This document shows, in pieces, positions 35,731-47,545 of a DNA stretch of 64,000 bases. The DNA comes from Paragonimus skrjabini miyazakii (taxonomy: Eukaryota; Platyhelminthes; Trematoda; Plagiorchiida; Troglotrematidae). The notes beneath the pieces are model-generated. The model was not told the DNA's origin and did no database searches. It saw only the letters and a program-made list of their open reading frames with translations. A program made the translations under genes and the position numbers. How positions within the stretch are numbered: position 1 is the stretch's first letter; each line of letters begins with the position of its first letter. The DNA is taken from assembly GCA_014338405.1 (NCBI GenBank), contig JTDE01000194.1, forward strand, positions 227,833-291,832, written 5' to 3'.

Positions 35731-37240
35731 ACACGATTCATTCCACTACCAGTTTGTTCGATAGGTTAAACCCCATCTAAAACATGTGGCCACAATCATC
35801 TTCTTACCGTGTGTTCAATAAAGAGAGAGCTCAAGGGTTTATTTCCATTCTTCCAGTATGAGTGAATTCGAACTTTCAGGCATATACTTAAATAACCGTA
35901 GGTGGGACAAGAAAAGGTAACCTAAATTTTCTCATAATATTAGGAAACTGGTGGTGCTTTTACATAAATCACTTTAGCAGTGCTATACGCCATGTTCAGT
36001 TTTGCAGTGAGGCGCGCCTTAGCCACTCGACCTTTGGAGGTTGTGCTGTTTACCTGAACATACATCGAAAGAACCAGTTTCGGACGTCAGTCAGAGCTTA
36101 GAATGACATCTGGGTCATTCAGCATATAACAGTTTTACAAGCGGCCATTACTCTCCGCTCGCATCTGCGAAAACTCCAGTGAAGAGATTGATATGGGTGA
36201 ACTGTTATGCGCGTGAGGCTCCAGTCTATTGTGGGATACATCAGGTAAGCGACAGATGGAAATACTGAAGCATGAGCAAAAATAGGTTGCTGATTTGAGA
36301 ATCTCTTATATAATACCAGCAGCTGACAATTAATCAAGAATGTTCTTCACAAATTGTATTTTCTATTAATAAACAGACGCGGCGGTGTTGGTAATGATGG
36401 CAATCACACGGGCCTAAAGTCGCTTTCATCACCACTCTCTGGACACGTAGAGTTGAACAGTACTTTTTGACTAATGCTGTTTTAAGGACCATGAGTAAGT
36501 TCAAATTTCGATAGATTACGTCCAATATATCAATGCAGCCAACCAGGCAACCTGACTCCAATATGTTTACGGCGGTCAAGCATACCTCGGTCCTCATAAG
36601 AAGTTAATATGCTGGCGTATGTTTCCCCCTGCTGGAAGGCGCATCTCCTAACGAGGTATCCAAGACAAATCACGTCATATCGGTCGATGGATCATGCGTC
36701 AGGTGGACTGTTCTGTATTATTCCACTGGGCCAGTCAGATTGTAGCCGTGAGGTCAAACGCTTGTGATTCGTTCCAATGTCTCGACAGCCATATATGATC
36801 GTCTTGATTCGCTCTGCGTCTTGTCGGCCATGTATGGTAATGGTTTCACCCTATACATTTAGAGTCTCTGTGACCTAATTCTGACCAGTGTTCCGAATAA
36901 ACACTGACGCCGTGACTCTCCTCCTTCTCGATTTTGGGTCAAACGATTGAGCGTACAATAAAAGGGACGGCCCACTACTTTCTTACTTTCAGTAACAACT
37001 TGAAAAACCTCTGAAACGGTTGTTACTTCCATCTACCAATGAAATTGCGTTGCCTGTGAGTAGCTCGATAGATACGTTAATTTTGAGTATCACAAGCTCA
37101 ACGCTCAACGGTGGCGCCGATGACTGCCAGCGTTGGGAAAACCTTGTTGAAGTCACTATTCTGGAGCATTTGCTCGATGCAGCGTGCAAGTGACTGAGTC
37201 CAAATACGAAATTTCTCTGTCTTTGTGGTGGCTTCATAGT
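35731..37240. other. Unresolved stretch
   Basis: A minus-strand open frame at 36334-36597 (LDVIYRNLNLLMVLKTALVK) looks somewhat protein-like but lacks a convincing splice frame. No element recognised. Confidence 0.3.
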
Positions 37241-37244
37241 TCAG

Positions 37245-37470
37245 TCAGAAGAGTACTGGTCACTTCGGAACACTTCGTTCCTATCTCTGGTCTCGGTCCG
37301 GTCAAATCCTGGATATTTTACAATTTTATCTCCTTTAAATTATGAGAGTTATCAAACAGAGAATTGTTCGACCATCTACTCTCCTACTTTCGACTCTGTT
37401 CTGTCTACAGCCGACAGTCCACTTCGTATAAGTTCAAAAATTCACAAGTTGGTTGATATGCCCAACAAAG
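37245..37470 (+). CDS. Candidate internal exon, unknown gene
   Basis: Open frame with an acceptor (TTCATAGTTCAG) and a donor (AAAG before GTAATT), running from phase 0 to phase 1. It codes for about 75 residues including SEEYWSLRNTSF, IYSPTFDSVLSTADSPLR and KIHKLVDMPNK. Its ending phase fits the exon at 38413 exactly. It is rich in Ser and Tyr; no domain recognised. An acceptor five bases upstream is also possible. Confidence 0.45.
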
Positions 37471-38412
37471 GTAATTATTTGACTAATAGTGTAAATAATA
37501 GATTGTGATCTACTTCGAAAGTCCCTTATCTGGCCGATGATTAACTTTGACTGCGTACCATAAAGATGGATTGCACTTAACAGTTTTCATCGTATTTCAC
37601 CATAACTTTTGGGCACTCTCCTAGTCTACCTACTGTTTTGAAAGGAACGCTAGCAATGGCTTGATCCGTCTATCTTCGCAGATAAAAGTAATATGACACG
37701 TCGACGGATACGATTATTACATATCGGTGTCAGTTATTTAGGCTATTGTTCCGAGTGAAAGTAAGCATTGTACCGAACAAGATGGTAGAGTGGTGGTAAC
37801 ATCTGCTGAGAATCGGGATGTCCACTGGTTTGCGTTAGTATTAAGTTACACAACTCTCATCTACTGTTGCTTAATCAATATGGTTGAATCGTGTTGAAAC
37901 GAACACATTCTCCTCATCATCGCGAATAACTAACTTTATTCTTCTGTAATTAGCTCAAAGGTAACAACTTAGAATAGGGTTGAATTGGTGTATACATTTA
38001 TGAGCGAGACACAAAGAAAACCGCTAAATAATTCAGCCAAGTATTTGCAAATCGCGCACATTTAACTGTAAGGTGTCTGAACGTATACTTCGTGCAGACG
38101 AGTTACATAATCTACCGAACTAATGGCAGGCGTATTAGAAGACGCTACTGATTGTTCTTAAAACAACCAGTCATTGTGCCCTTTTCACACTTACTTCAGA
38201 TCAGTAAGGTTAAATCGGAATTGTTTGTTCCAGTCTCACTTCAACATTTTCTTCTGGATAAAACGTGGAAACCACGAAAACCTCTCAAATTCCAGGCCTC
38301 TTGAGCAAGAGCTCATGCAGCTGCTGTCAACGGCTTTTCAAGTTGATTTTTAGGGATTCATCAATCAACGTCCTTGTTCACTGATTATAAAATCATGTGC
38401 TTATTGTTTCAG

Positions 38413-38460
38413 GTTCTCAAGAATACAACGGTACACTCCTTGTTTCTCGGTATAATTCCA
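38413..38460 (+). CDS. Candidate 48-nt exon, unknown gene
   Basis: Between ATTGTTTCAG and GTAAGT, both consensus. In the phase left by the exon ending at 37470 it reads GSQEYNGTLLVSRYNS and ends one base into a codon. Small symmetric exons of this kind are common in flatworms. Confidence 0.45.
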
Positions 38461-39399
38461 GTAAGTTTCTGAGTTGCACGATCATAAGAGCTATGTTGCA
38501 ATACATGTCATCAAAAAGGCCTATGAATATTTGATTTCTGTAATACGTCGGAGTGCAACAGTCCGCATGCAACCGACAGTGTTGTTCAAGTCCTCCGCCT
38601 AAACATTCGGTGAGCCGCACTGCACCCAAAGATTTCGTCTATCATCCGCACATTCAAGCCAATAAGTTAGTGCTTCTGTGTTGGTAGTACGTATGCCACA
38701 TTATCAAATCCTCAAAAGAAGTCCCAAATTATATACAAATTCGGTGGGTTTGTGGAGTCATAGGATACAGACCAACGTTGTAACCATAATCAATCAAGAT
38801 ACCTGAAACAAGCCCTTATTGAAATGAACCTGAAAAGACAAGCTAGTAGTGGTATGTTTCACGGTTTTCATTCGAACTGATTTTGAACTGATTGCGAATT
38901 CAAGTCCATAAGCACAGGTAGAAGCGTCAGATCAACCTTAAATTTTGGCAATGATGAAGAATGTACATTTTTAATGCGGACGTATTTATCGAGACTCAAC
39001 ATTCAACTGAGAACATAGTGTCAAGAACGGGACTAGATAAAGTGAAATTAAAGTGTAATCATATATAATGGCCGTCACACAAAGGTACGGCTAACCAGTT
39101 GATACAGCAATTGAGGATATGTAAGGCTGTTCCTAGAATGATTAGGTAGCCCAAAAGAATTGTGAAATTTCGATATTAATCATACTGATAATGGAACTCA
39201 TCCAAATTTGTCACACTACTGGAAATGCAACATATGCGAAACTGTATTATTTCGTTGTATAACCTTAATGAAAAAGCGTTAAATTTGCTGTTAAATACGC
39301 AAAACAGCACCTGCAGACAGCAGTTACTGGACAGACCGTCTGCTGTCTAATTACACACAAGCAAATCTAGCAAAAATTGGACAACTATCAGCTGATTAC

Positions 39400-40060
39400 T
39401 TTATCGATCAGCTTTCTATGATGACAGCCACACTCTTCTATGTCGTTGGTGAATTGTGTTTGATGAACCATTAGAGTAATCCTTAAAATGCATTCCATTT
39501 CATAGGTGGGCGGATTGTGGAGTGAAAATTTAACAGAATCCACCAGACGACCTTTTTATCCGTACTAGTTTATCATCAAAAATTCTGTATTCACCCTCTG
39601 GCGCTCTTTTTGCGTTGGTATCAATCGATTAGTGTTACGTGAGCGGTTGTGCGCTGCCTTTCGGTCAAAATGATGCACGTCATGCCGTGTTTTAAAGTGA
39701 CAAATTTGTTAGGTGTATCTTTTGTTGGAATGGCTAAATGTGCACCACGGGACTGAATGCTGCCGTGTGGATTTCAATTAAATTCATGCTGATTAATACG
39801 TCCTTGGTACCAAGAGTGGTCAAATTGTCAAAAAGCTTGTGACGTTGAATGTTGACCATGACACAAAAATGAGAAAGAATATCTTCACCCAAAATAGTAG
39901 GCTGAACATCCGCTGCCAAACGGCTTCGGTGAAGCCGATATCGCAAATCCATCGGTATTCCAGCTCATTCAAACAAATGTGTAAATGCTTCCAAAGGTCT
40001 GTGACAAAAGGGGTGCAAATGGCAGACGAAACAAACATTGTCAACGATGAATATATAGGG
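39400..40060 (-). mobile_element. Ty3/gypsy fragment: protease end and start of RT
   Basis: On the minus strand a retropepsin end reads PTILGEDILSHF, then VNIQRHKLF, matching the ILGxDxL motif of gypsy proteases. Upstream, the expected DTG catalytic triad reads DNV. Downstream, RAPEGEYRIF and RSSGGF resemble the segment before the gypsy RT. Frames are broken and the catalytic triad is lost, so it is inactive. It lies downstream of an integrase from another copy in the same orientation. Confidence 0.6.
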
Positions 40061-40481
40061 TCACCACAGAGCTTCCTTTCTTGAGGGCAACCGGACAGGT
40101 AATTATAACAGGGAAATGTCTTTCAATTAACCGAAATGATTGACACTGGCTTGAATGGGCCAAGTTATGCCTGCCACTCAGGTCATGTCGACGGCAAATA
40201 GGAGGAAAAAGAGAACGACTGAATCTAATCGAAAATTGATTGGTTGGGAGATAAATAATCAAAAGGCAGTGAAAAAATTGGTTGACAGTCCGCTGTTATG
40301 AAGTAGACACTCTTACTTCATGAAAAGCTTAAGGTTTTCTCGTTCACGATCCTCCCAGATTTTCATGTTTCCGTACGTTTCTCGGGAAGTATGGGTTGGA
40401 GAAGTCCCAGGTAGATGTAGAGCTATTAATTCGTGATATCTGAAACATGCAGTAATTATTAGTAAAAAACGATAACCTCAC

Positions 40482-40583
40482 CGAGTATCCATCTGGACCG
40501 TAATTCAATACATGTCCACATTTTCTTCCTTCGACAAACTGTTCGTTGGAAGAAATCGTTGCAGGTACGTCGTTTAAAATTGG
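40482..40583 (-). CDS. Candidate symmetric exon, unknown gene
   Basis: On the minus strand: acceptor TTTATTAACCAG, 102 nt in phase 0-0, donor GTGAGG. It codes for 34 residues including SSNEQFVEGRKCGHVL and NYGPDGYS. No family recognised. It lies between two gypsy fragments, so it could also be a fortuitous open stretch. Confidence 0.3.
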
Positions 40584-40799
40584 CTGGTTAATAAAGCGAA
40601 GCGAAAAACTGCATGAGACAGACGTAAGTACAGTCTGCCAATCGCAGTGGTTCACACAACTTCTGTCCACGTGTACTGTGGCGGTTTTGCTGCGTTGATA
40701 CTGGCGGGGTTACGACCATCGCTAAACCCGTACAAATATCAGGTAATGTATTGGTCAGACGAACTGTTGATTATTGTATAGCAATTCTCACGTCACGTA

Positions 40800-41640
40800 T
40801 TTCAATAAAGGCTAGTTCCAATCCGTTGCGGTCTAATATCATGCCGTCTTATTACGCGGAATAAACCTGTGTAAAGTGGTCGCATATGTTGCCGAAGGGT
40901 AGGTGTCCTGACCAAAATGTAGGGACAAGTTGATGGACGAGTATAGCAGTATGTCAGAGCTGTCTGTCCCTTTGGTGGGGTCGGTCGGAGTTGTCGCATG
41001 TGCTAGGTCACTCCCTTATCGCAACTGGCGAAGTTGATAAGTCCCTTTGAGTGCAGAACAACGAGATGTTACAGCAAACGCGTCCAGCGCCCATGGATTA
41101 ACTGAGCTGGGGTGGTATGCGGATCAACTTTTGTTTGTTTTAAATAGCTAAAAAGGCTACCAGCAGAACCTCCTGTCACAAAGGGTTTTTGCTACTACAT
41201 AGAGACCTTTACAGCCAGCGATAGAAACGCTCAACCAATGTGTTAGCTGTCTGGTGGCAAGATGTGATGTGAACCTGATTACACTATACTGCATCGAGAA
41301 GTGATGTGACAGCCGATTCAATATGTTACCAGCTTTCAGTGGCGACTAAGATGGGGCAAAAAAATTGGCGACCCAACGTTCTCGTAATGCTCCTATGGGA
41401 GTGTCTCACGAAAAAATAAAATCGGTATAACTTCCGGTCAACGTGTAAATCAGTCGACGCACCGACTCGACACAGTTGTTCAAACCATGTGGGCTCGGGG
41501 TAGCACGTTAATGCTTGTACCTTGACAGGGAGAGTTTCGACCCTGCTCACAGATGAGCCGTACCATAAGAAGGCTTCTTGTAGCATTCTAACCGAGTACT
41601 CAGTCAAGCGTACTGTAACCCCATGAATAGACAAACGTCA
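40800..41640 (-). mobile_element. Ty3/gypsy integrase fragment, decayed
   Basis: Minus-strand order: RTLGRQFFCP (from the DRGxQF motif with the Asp lost), VHITSCHQTANTLVERFYRW (matching TTAYHPQANGLVERFHR, about 41.2-41.26 kb), and TPAQLIHGRW. The integrase C-terminal part follows: LRPTPPKG, then YILVRTPTLRQHMRPLYTGL and FRVIRR (40.8-41.0 kb). Several frameshifts and stops. It is the 3' end of the pol gene of a gypsy retrotransposon. Confidence 0.75.
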
Positions 41641-41706
41641 TACAATGAACACAAATACTTGCAATGCTCTTCCTATGAAGAGGTAGTCACCATTGTCTCG
41701 TCCAAG

Positions 41707-41902
41707 TACGCGTGAACACCGTTCAGTTCACGACAGAAAACATGTGTGTGCATAGAAATGTGAAAAGTCCTGGCAGTGATATAAATGATGTCAGCGGGAT
41801 ATCGTCATGCGTTATTGGGAGCCATTCATCAGCTCGCACTAGCCTCAGTTGGATGAATATCTTTTACAAGTTTCCACCACAGGGAAATGGCTATGTAAAG
41901 TT
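41707..41902 (+). CDS. Candidate internal exon, unknown gene
   Basis: Acceptor CTCGTCCAAG (moderate) and donor GTAAGG (strong). The two leading bases complete the codon left open at 38460. It codes for about 64 residues: FTTENMCVHRNVKSPGSDIN, SSARTSLSWMNIFYKFPPQ and GNGYVK. Ser-rich, no recognised domain. It ends two bases into a codon, which the exon at 42315 can complete. Confidence 0.4.
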
Positions 41903-42314
41903 GTAAGGAAATTTGAATAATCTTGAATTCCTGAGCTGGCATGAGAAAGTTACTCAGCAGTAGAAATGAACGAGTGATCCCCCGTGTAGAGAAATGAACA
42001 ACTCAACTCCCGTGTAGAGTAACTTGTCCACGCAGCAATAAACCAGCTTACAGCTTGGTATTCGCCCAAGTCCTAGGTATGCTGGCGAACAATAGAAGTT
42101 GGTCTTTGTCGGGTTTAACCCAAAAAATTAGCCGTCAGGCTAACGCGTTTGTCTTCAAGTGAGTGATTTTTTTCCTTTGGTTAAAGAGACACAAGTAAGT
42201 TCGTTATGTGATCAGCTTTGACAAGTTGAGGTTGACGACGGAATCGAATCAAAAGTACTTCTTGGTAGATATCACATTAACTAATCCGAATCAGTCTCGA
42301 ATCTTCTCCCTCAG

Positions 42315-42378
42315 TGTACAACGGCGATGTAGACGCATCTTCAACAGGCACGTTTGCAACAACAGGACCGACGTTTAG
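42315..42378 (+). CDS. Candidate terminal exon, unknown gene
   Basis: After a good acceptor (AATCTTCTCCCTCAG). In the phase required by the previous exon it reads VQRRCRRIFNRHVCNNRTDV and a stop. Another frame from the same acceptor is open for 23 codons, so the coding frame is uncertain. Confidence 0.3.
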
Positions 42379-42699
42379 AAAATAAGGATAGGGGATGCTT
42401 ACAGTACAATATATCTGATTTCACGGCTATGATGCACGCAGAGATCACTACAAGTCGCGTCGGTGAATGCAACACTGAACAAGCTTGTTGTACGTGGTGT
42501 TGTTTTTATCTGTACACGCATCTTCCTTCGCAATAAGCAGATTTGTGTTCAGTTCGATTTCGCTAGAAGCTGCGTATTTAACCTCGTTTATTTTCAGTAA
42601 ACATAGGGCGCATCCGGCTTTATCCAATAAAACACGGTTCGCCTAATTCTGAGTTCCTTATAGACTTTCTGGATCTGTTTATTTACTTAGCACGTTATC

Positions 42700-42719
42700 A
42701 ATAAAGCAACATGAATAAA
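42700..42719 (+). terminator. Clustered polyadenylation signals
   Basis: AATAAA at 42700-42705 and again at 42714-42719, with a third AATAAA near 42736. They lie about 330-350 bp after the candidate stop at 42378, as expected for the 3' end of the plus-strand candidate gene. Confidence 0.45.
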
Positions 42720-43929
42720 ACTAAACTCTTCTACAAATAAATTTGTAAAATAAACCATTGCAATGTATGAAAGTGTACTAAAACCATCATGTGATTTCCG
42801 AGGTCAGTGATAGGACAAGAAGAAGTAGTAATGTAAAAAAAACAGGCCAATGAGAGTAAACTGAACAGAATGTGAAAGACATTTGGTGATCTGAGTTGTC
42901 ATCACTTCTGAGATCATCATACAGTTTGGAGCAGAGTAGTTGGTAAGTCCAGTTGATAACATCATATTTCATGTTATGTCGAGAACATAAATCCACTATT
43001 GTTGCTGTGAGTTTAGTTGATTAATAATAATTGATTCGATTGAATGAACACACGTACATTTACTGCTGAACAGAAGGTAGTTCATTCAATAAAAACCTTG
43101 CACTGCTCACATATGGTTGGAGTTTTCTTAAGCACATACATTTTTCAGCCGGAGTCTTTCGAAAAATCTGGCCCCTCTTAGTACCATCGGCAGTGTACAT
43201 GTTTTCCGCGACCAGGACTTGAGCTGTAGTATATGATTTCATGAAACAACTGTGTTGTTCACTGCAACATCAGCTAACTTATTATATTCAAATGCCCAGT
43301 CACACACCTGTGGGTGACGCTGGTTATTCGAAAGCTTAAGTAGATAACAATGTAACCATCAGATCGATGACCTTGCGTTTAGAGCCTTTCATCTGAGTTG
43401 AAATCAAAGGATATAACAAACCTATCCAGCAGTGTATAGATTACCGATAAACAATCACTGATTCGACTGTTGTGAAACATTTTCATAACAGAAGTGAAAA
43501 AGTAATCGCGTACAGTGTAACCTTCAACCAGCTCACAGTTGTCTGTTGGAATAAGATATTCTGACAGACCAAGAAACGCGGGTATGAATGTAGATAAGTA
43601 TAAACGATCACAAAACTCAGTGCAAATGCTCCTGAGATTGCCCGAAGTGATCTTCATGCAGATGCTTAACAGAGTCCAAGAATTCACACACAAAAACTCG
43701 ATCTCAGCGATTCCAACGGAGATAGCGTCCTTAAAACACAACACATTGTTTCAGCTTCTCTCACTCTGAATATACTCAACTAGACTCACCTACTGTACAT
43801 ATTGATATTGATTTTACATGAACGTATGTCAAGTTTTTAACAAACTGGACTACCTTCAACACTGTTTGCTGGTGAAGCCCATTTATAATGAACGTCATGG
43901 AGATCCGGCGTATGGAGAAGGCGAGAAAC

Positions 43930-46330
43930 GGCTACTCTTCCATCCCCGGTATGACAATGTTTCGCAGACGGAAAACTCGATAAAGGAGATGGTGTAGCCT
44001 TTTATTTGAGCCCGCAACTTAGGGCCTTAAGTTTTCGTAACAAAATGTTACTGGTTCTCCGGTAACCAGTCCAAGAAGCATCTAACGTCATCCAAAACTT
44101 TACTTGGTTTTATTGTGATTTACAATTACCACCTCTGGATGCTGATGTCGATACGGTTTCGCGCAAAGCTCTACGTAGAACATCGTCTTGTGGTTACACT
44201 CAGACTTTAATAATGAAAGATTTTAATCAAACCATTTAGTAAATACTGCAACATCTTTATCCGTTGGACAGGTCTTCGAGGCCACGGCCGAAGCTGGACT
44301 AGTTCGGTATGTCCAGATGTCCAACGGATCAAGCACATTTTCGTGATAGACATTCTGAAAATCACAGCTCCACTTGGTTATAGTGACCAGAAAATAACTG
44401 AGTGCAACTGTGTGCACGGACCTACGCAACGTATATCCCTACAGTTGGGTAAAAGGGCTCATCACAAGACGACTTTAAAATGGATGAAGACATAACTCAA
44501 CATGGTAAAATATGTCGGCTTCATCATACTTATTAAGTAGAACCAAACGTCTGTTTACACTGAAACATTTGGCGTCGCACAGGTACTAAGTAGAAACAAA
44601 CTGAACCGGAGTTTGCTGACTCTGTCGGGTGGCGAAATCGTATCACGGCCGCCATCACAAATCTTACTCAAAATCTGAAAGTGAATCCCAAACAAATTAT
44701 TGCAAGTTGCAGCATACATTAGGAGTAAGGTGGGTATTTAGTAGCTTCAAACCTCTGATGACTTTACCGAAACAGATGCAGAGGCGACCAACAGTCTAGG
44801 TAGACTACGTGTGAGTGTGCATAACTGCAAATCACGGGGGACTTTCGTAGACGTAGGCAGAAACTTAAATGAACTACTCCACACATCACTGTCACAAGTC
44901 AGGATCAAATTAGAGAACCTATTAACTCCAAAGTCACCCGGTCCAGACTTGATATCATGTGTTGTATTGAATAGCTACGTCACTGAATCCGCAGAACCGC
45001 TTGCAGTATTTTTTAATCGCACCGTGTCAGCCAACTGTCAGCTGAAGGTCTGGAACCACTTCACAGTCACACTTACCTTCACAGGTAGATACGAAGATGA
45101 CCCAGCAAGTCACTGATCAACACTGTTGTTTTCGGTAGTCTTCAGAGTACTGGAGTGCTGTCTAGGTGGATCCTTCAAATCCATAGTTGAGGGTCTCGAA
45201 CTAAGTACTAGAGCGAAGCGTGGCTTCTGTTAGGATTGCTCGTGACTTTTGGATGAGGGTTGCTAACTCTGGATTGATCACTGGTTTGACTTATCTTGAC
45301 TTTTCCAAAGCCTTTGACTGAGTTAATTAATCAGTCTTGCCACGGACTTTCCGTAGTCATGACCTTAATGAGCGTATACCCTTGTGACTTAAGGATTTTC
45401 AGTTCGAACGTGGGTTCAACGTCAGGGTGATTAGACAGTTATTAGAGGGATTCCGTGCACACATCAGTGTTTCGAACGTAACGCATCCATTTTGATCTTG
45501 AGTCGCGAAAAACATTTAAATCACCGTTTTCACTCGGCGCTGATGATACGAAACTGAAACGAGATCTAAAACACCCGGAAGATGTGACAACAGAGCAGAA
45601 CGATTTGAGCTGTCTAAACCAATGGTCAGTAGAAAATAACTCGCCGTTCAGTGTCAACAGTCAGAAGGTCATCCATAGGTGCTAACAAATTTGTATCGAC
45701 CATTATCTTGGCGGCACAGCGATACCCATTTCAGTATGCGAACAAGACCTAGGTCCTTTGGTAACAGACAGTCTGTACCTCTGTAAAAATTGTGCAGTCA
45801 CGTTTAAAAGGTACAGATGCTCTTGAACCCCTTGTAAAGAATTTGCTGGACTGTCCACTCTGAAGCTTTTCCCATTATGCTGTTTCACATAATATGCTCA
45901 CAAGTGAAAACGAAAACGCAAGCCTACAGTACTTATCTCAAAATGACTTGGTACTTATTGAAGTGTTCAGCGACTGACCACTAGAAGAAGTAAGGGACTC
46001 GGGAAAATACCGAATCCAGAGAGACTGACAGAATTGAGTCACTTCTCAGTTAATTGCAGATACTTCTGGGGAGACTTATTTTTCATCTAGAAAGTTTTCC
46101 AAACCTCCGGTCATTCACTGACACATCATCACTAAATAAGGATAAGCTTCTAAGAGTTCACTTGCCGAAAATGGGTTATGAAAAGGGCAAGCTATTTTGT
46201 AGATGGAAATACTCCACACTTGTGATCTGTTCACACTAGAACGCATTGCCCAACTCTATTGTCACAGCTAAATCGTTTCAGAGTTTAAAATTTTACCCGA
46301 ACAACACAAATGTGAAAAACAATTTGCACT
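43930..46330 (+). mobile_element. CR1-like LINE, endonuclease to C-terminus, broken ORF
   Basis: Plus-strand order: GDGVAFYLSPQLR (endonuclease, near 44.0 kb), APLGYSDQK (matching PLGxSDH, 44.37 kb), then RT: SPGPDLISCVVL, EPLAVFFNRTVSANCQLKVW (44.94-45.06 kb), and YLDFSKAFD (45.3 kb). Next come GADDTKLKRDL with NDLSCLNQWSVEN (the catalytic ADD, 45.54-45.64 kb), EQDLGPLVT, and a C-terminus NALPNSIVTAKSFQSLK matching WNxLPxxVVxAxS..FK. Many stops. It is a CR1/jockey-type retrotransposon lying between two gene regions. Confidence 0.85.
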
Positions 46331-47469
46331 AGAAGTTTCCTAATCGTCGTTCTAGCCCAGTCCCACTGGTCAATAATTGTGCATATCAGACGTGATGTTG
46401 ATTCAGTTTGTTTCAGCACTCAACACCGATGGGAATGCGCCGGATAGCGGCTTCACTGGACTCTCCTTTGATTTAATTCTATTCATTTTTTTATATGTAT
46501 AAATTGTCTAACACCATTTTTCACCGGCCGACAAAAATAATGGATGCATCGAGAAAAGATTTTCCTATTACTGTAAAATCCCCTAGACCCTTGAACCTAT
46601 TCAGTTGATATAAATCAAACACCACTCGCAGGTATTCGTTCATGGTGAACAGCCGCACTAAACTGGAATGCTAACGAGAAGGAGCCTCAAGTTTAATAGT
46701 TTTTAAGAGTTGATTGTTTAAAAGGTCTATGTGAATGAGATAGCTACACACGAGCATGAGTTATTTTTATTTGCATCTGGAGAACAGTACTGTTTTTCAC
46801 AAGATGAAAATAACTCACCCTATAGCGGTTCAGTTGTACTTCTCTACCAGTTAAGTGACAACATCTGATTGCCCTACCAAAGACGCTGGTGAGTGACATT
46901 CGTGTTATACTACTAGTGATATCAGAAACAGTCGTGGTACTACAAATTTTCGGTCAATCAGTTGATATCCAGATTTTTCATCCAGATTGACAACAATGGT
47001 CCCGTTGAAGACGTCTGATAATTTTTAGCTTGCTAATCTCACCAGTATTTCGACAGCATATTAAAATTAGTGGCTGATAAGTTCTACAACCCCAAAGACC
47101 TCGACATGAACAAAAGCCTTGATGCGGATGGCGATCGTGAGAGGGAGTTGTGTCTGGATGGATGTATGCAGATGGCGACACGGCAGCCCTATAGCCATAA
47201 GGACTAGAGTTCAATTATCGGCCAACCCGGAAATTTGAACTTATAATTAGCGGGTAAACCTCAATTCTAGTACTCCTACCATTCAAAGTGAACGGGCCGA
47301 AAAGTTCACCTTGATGTTCGGCAGGTGACTGATATAAGCTACTTTCAGGTTGTAACAGCAAGGAATTCGAATTGTCCATCATCCATTTTGGCCTCTCGTT
47401 TAATTTTTTCACCTTTTTGTGTCTAACATGCAACAAAACTCATAACGGTTTTCTTCTGTTATGTTTTAG

Positions 47470-47545
47470 CTGTTCCGTCATCATGAGTTTATCAGGCCTC
47501 ACTATCGTCCGTAGTTTGATTGTGTCAATCAACGCTCTTCTTCTA
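47470..47545 (+). CDS. Tetraspanin gene, exon 1 (start and first half of TM1)
   Basis: An acceptor TATGTTTTAG is followed after only 13 nt by ATG (47483). The exon codes for MSLSGLTIVRSLIVSINALL plus a final Leu and ends in phase 0 at GTAAGT. The short N-terminus followed by a hydrophobic helix with a conserved Asn is typical of tetraspanin TM1. The acceptor so close to the ATG suggests either a 5'UTR intron or spliced-leader trans-splicing, which flatworms use. The product is predicted to be a four-span membrane organiser of the plasma membrane or tegument; tetraspanins are major surface proteins in flukes. The six exons found give about 194 residues; TM4 lies beyond the window. Confidence 0.85.

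Noticed and set aside
35088..35780. Long ORFs in both strands across the N run
   Set aside because: Artefact of undetermined bases.
35880..35925. NNRRWDKKR reading, recalling the homeodomain NRRxKxKK end
   Set aside because: No WFQ before it and no helix upstream; chance.
36989..37134. Minus-strand open stretch (LSVELVILKINVSIELL) with a fair acceptor
   Set aside because: The donor is poor and linking it to other minus-strand exons is too speculative.
43379..43744. Minus-strand ORF of about 120 codons, the longest unexplained ORF besides transposons
   Set aside because: No recognisable motif, opens directly after a stop, no convincing splice sites, and the opposite strand is open too. The length is within chance for 64 kb.
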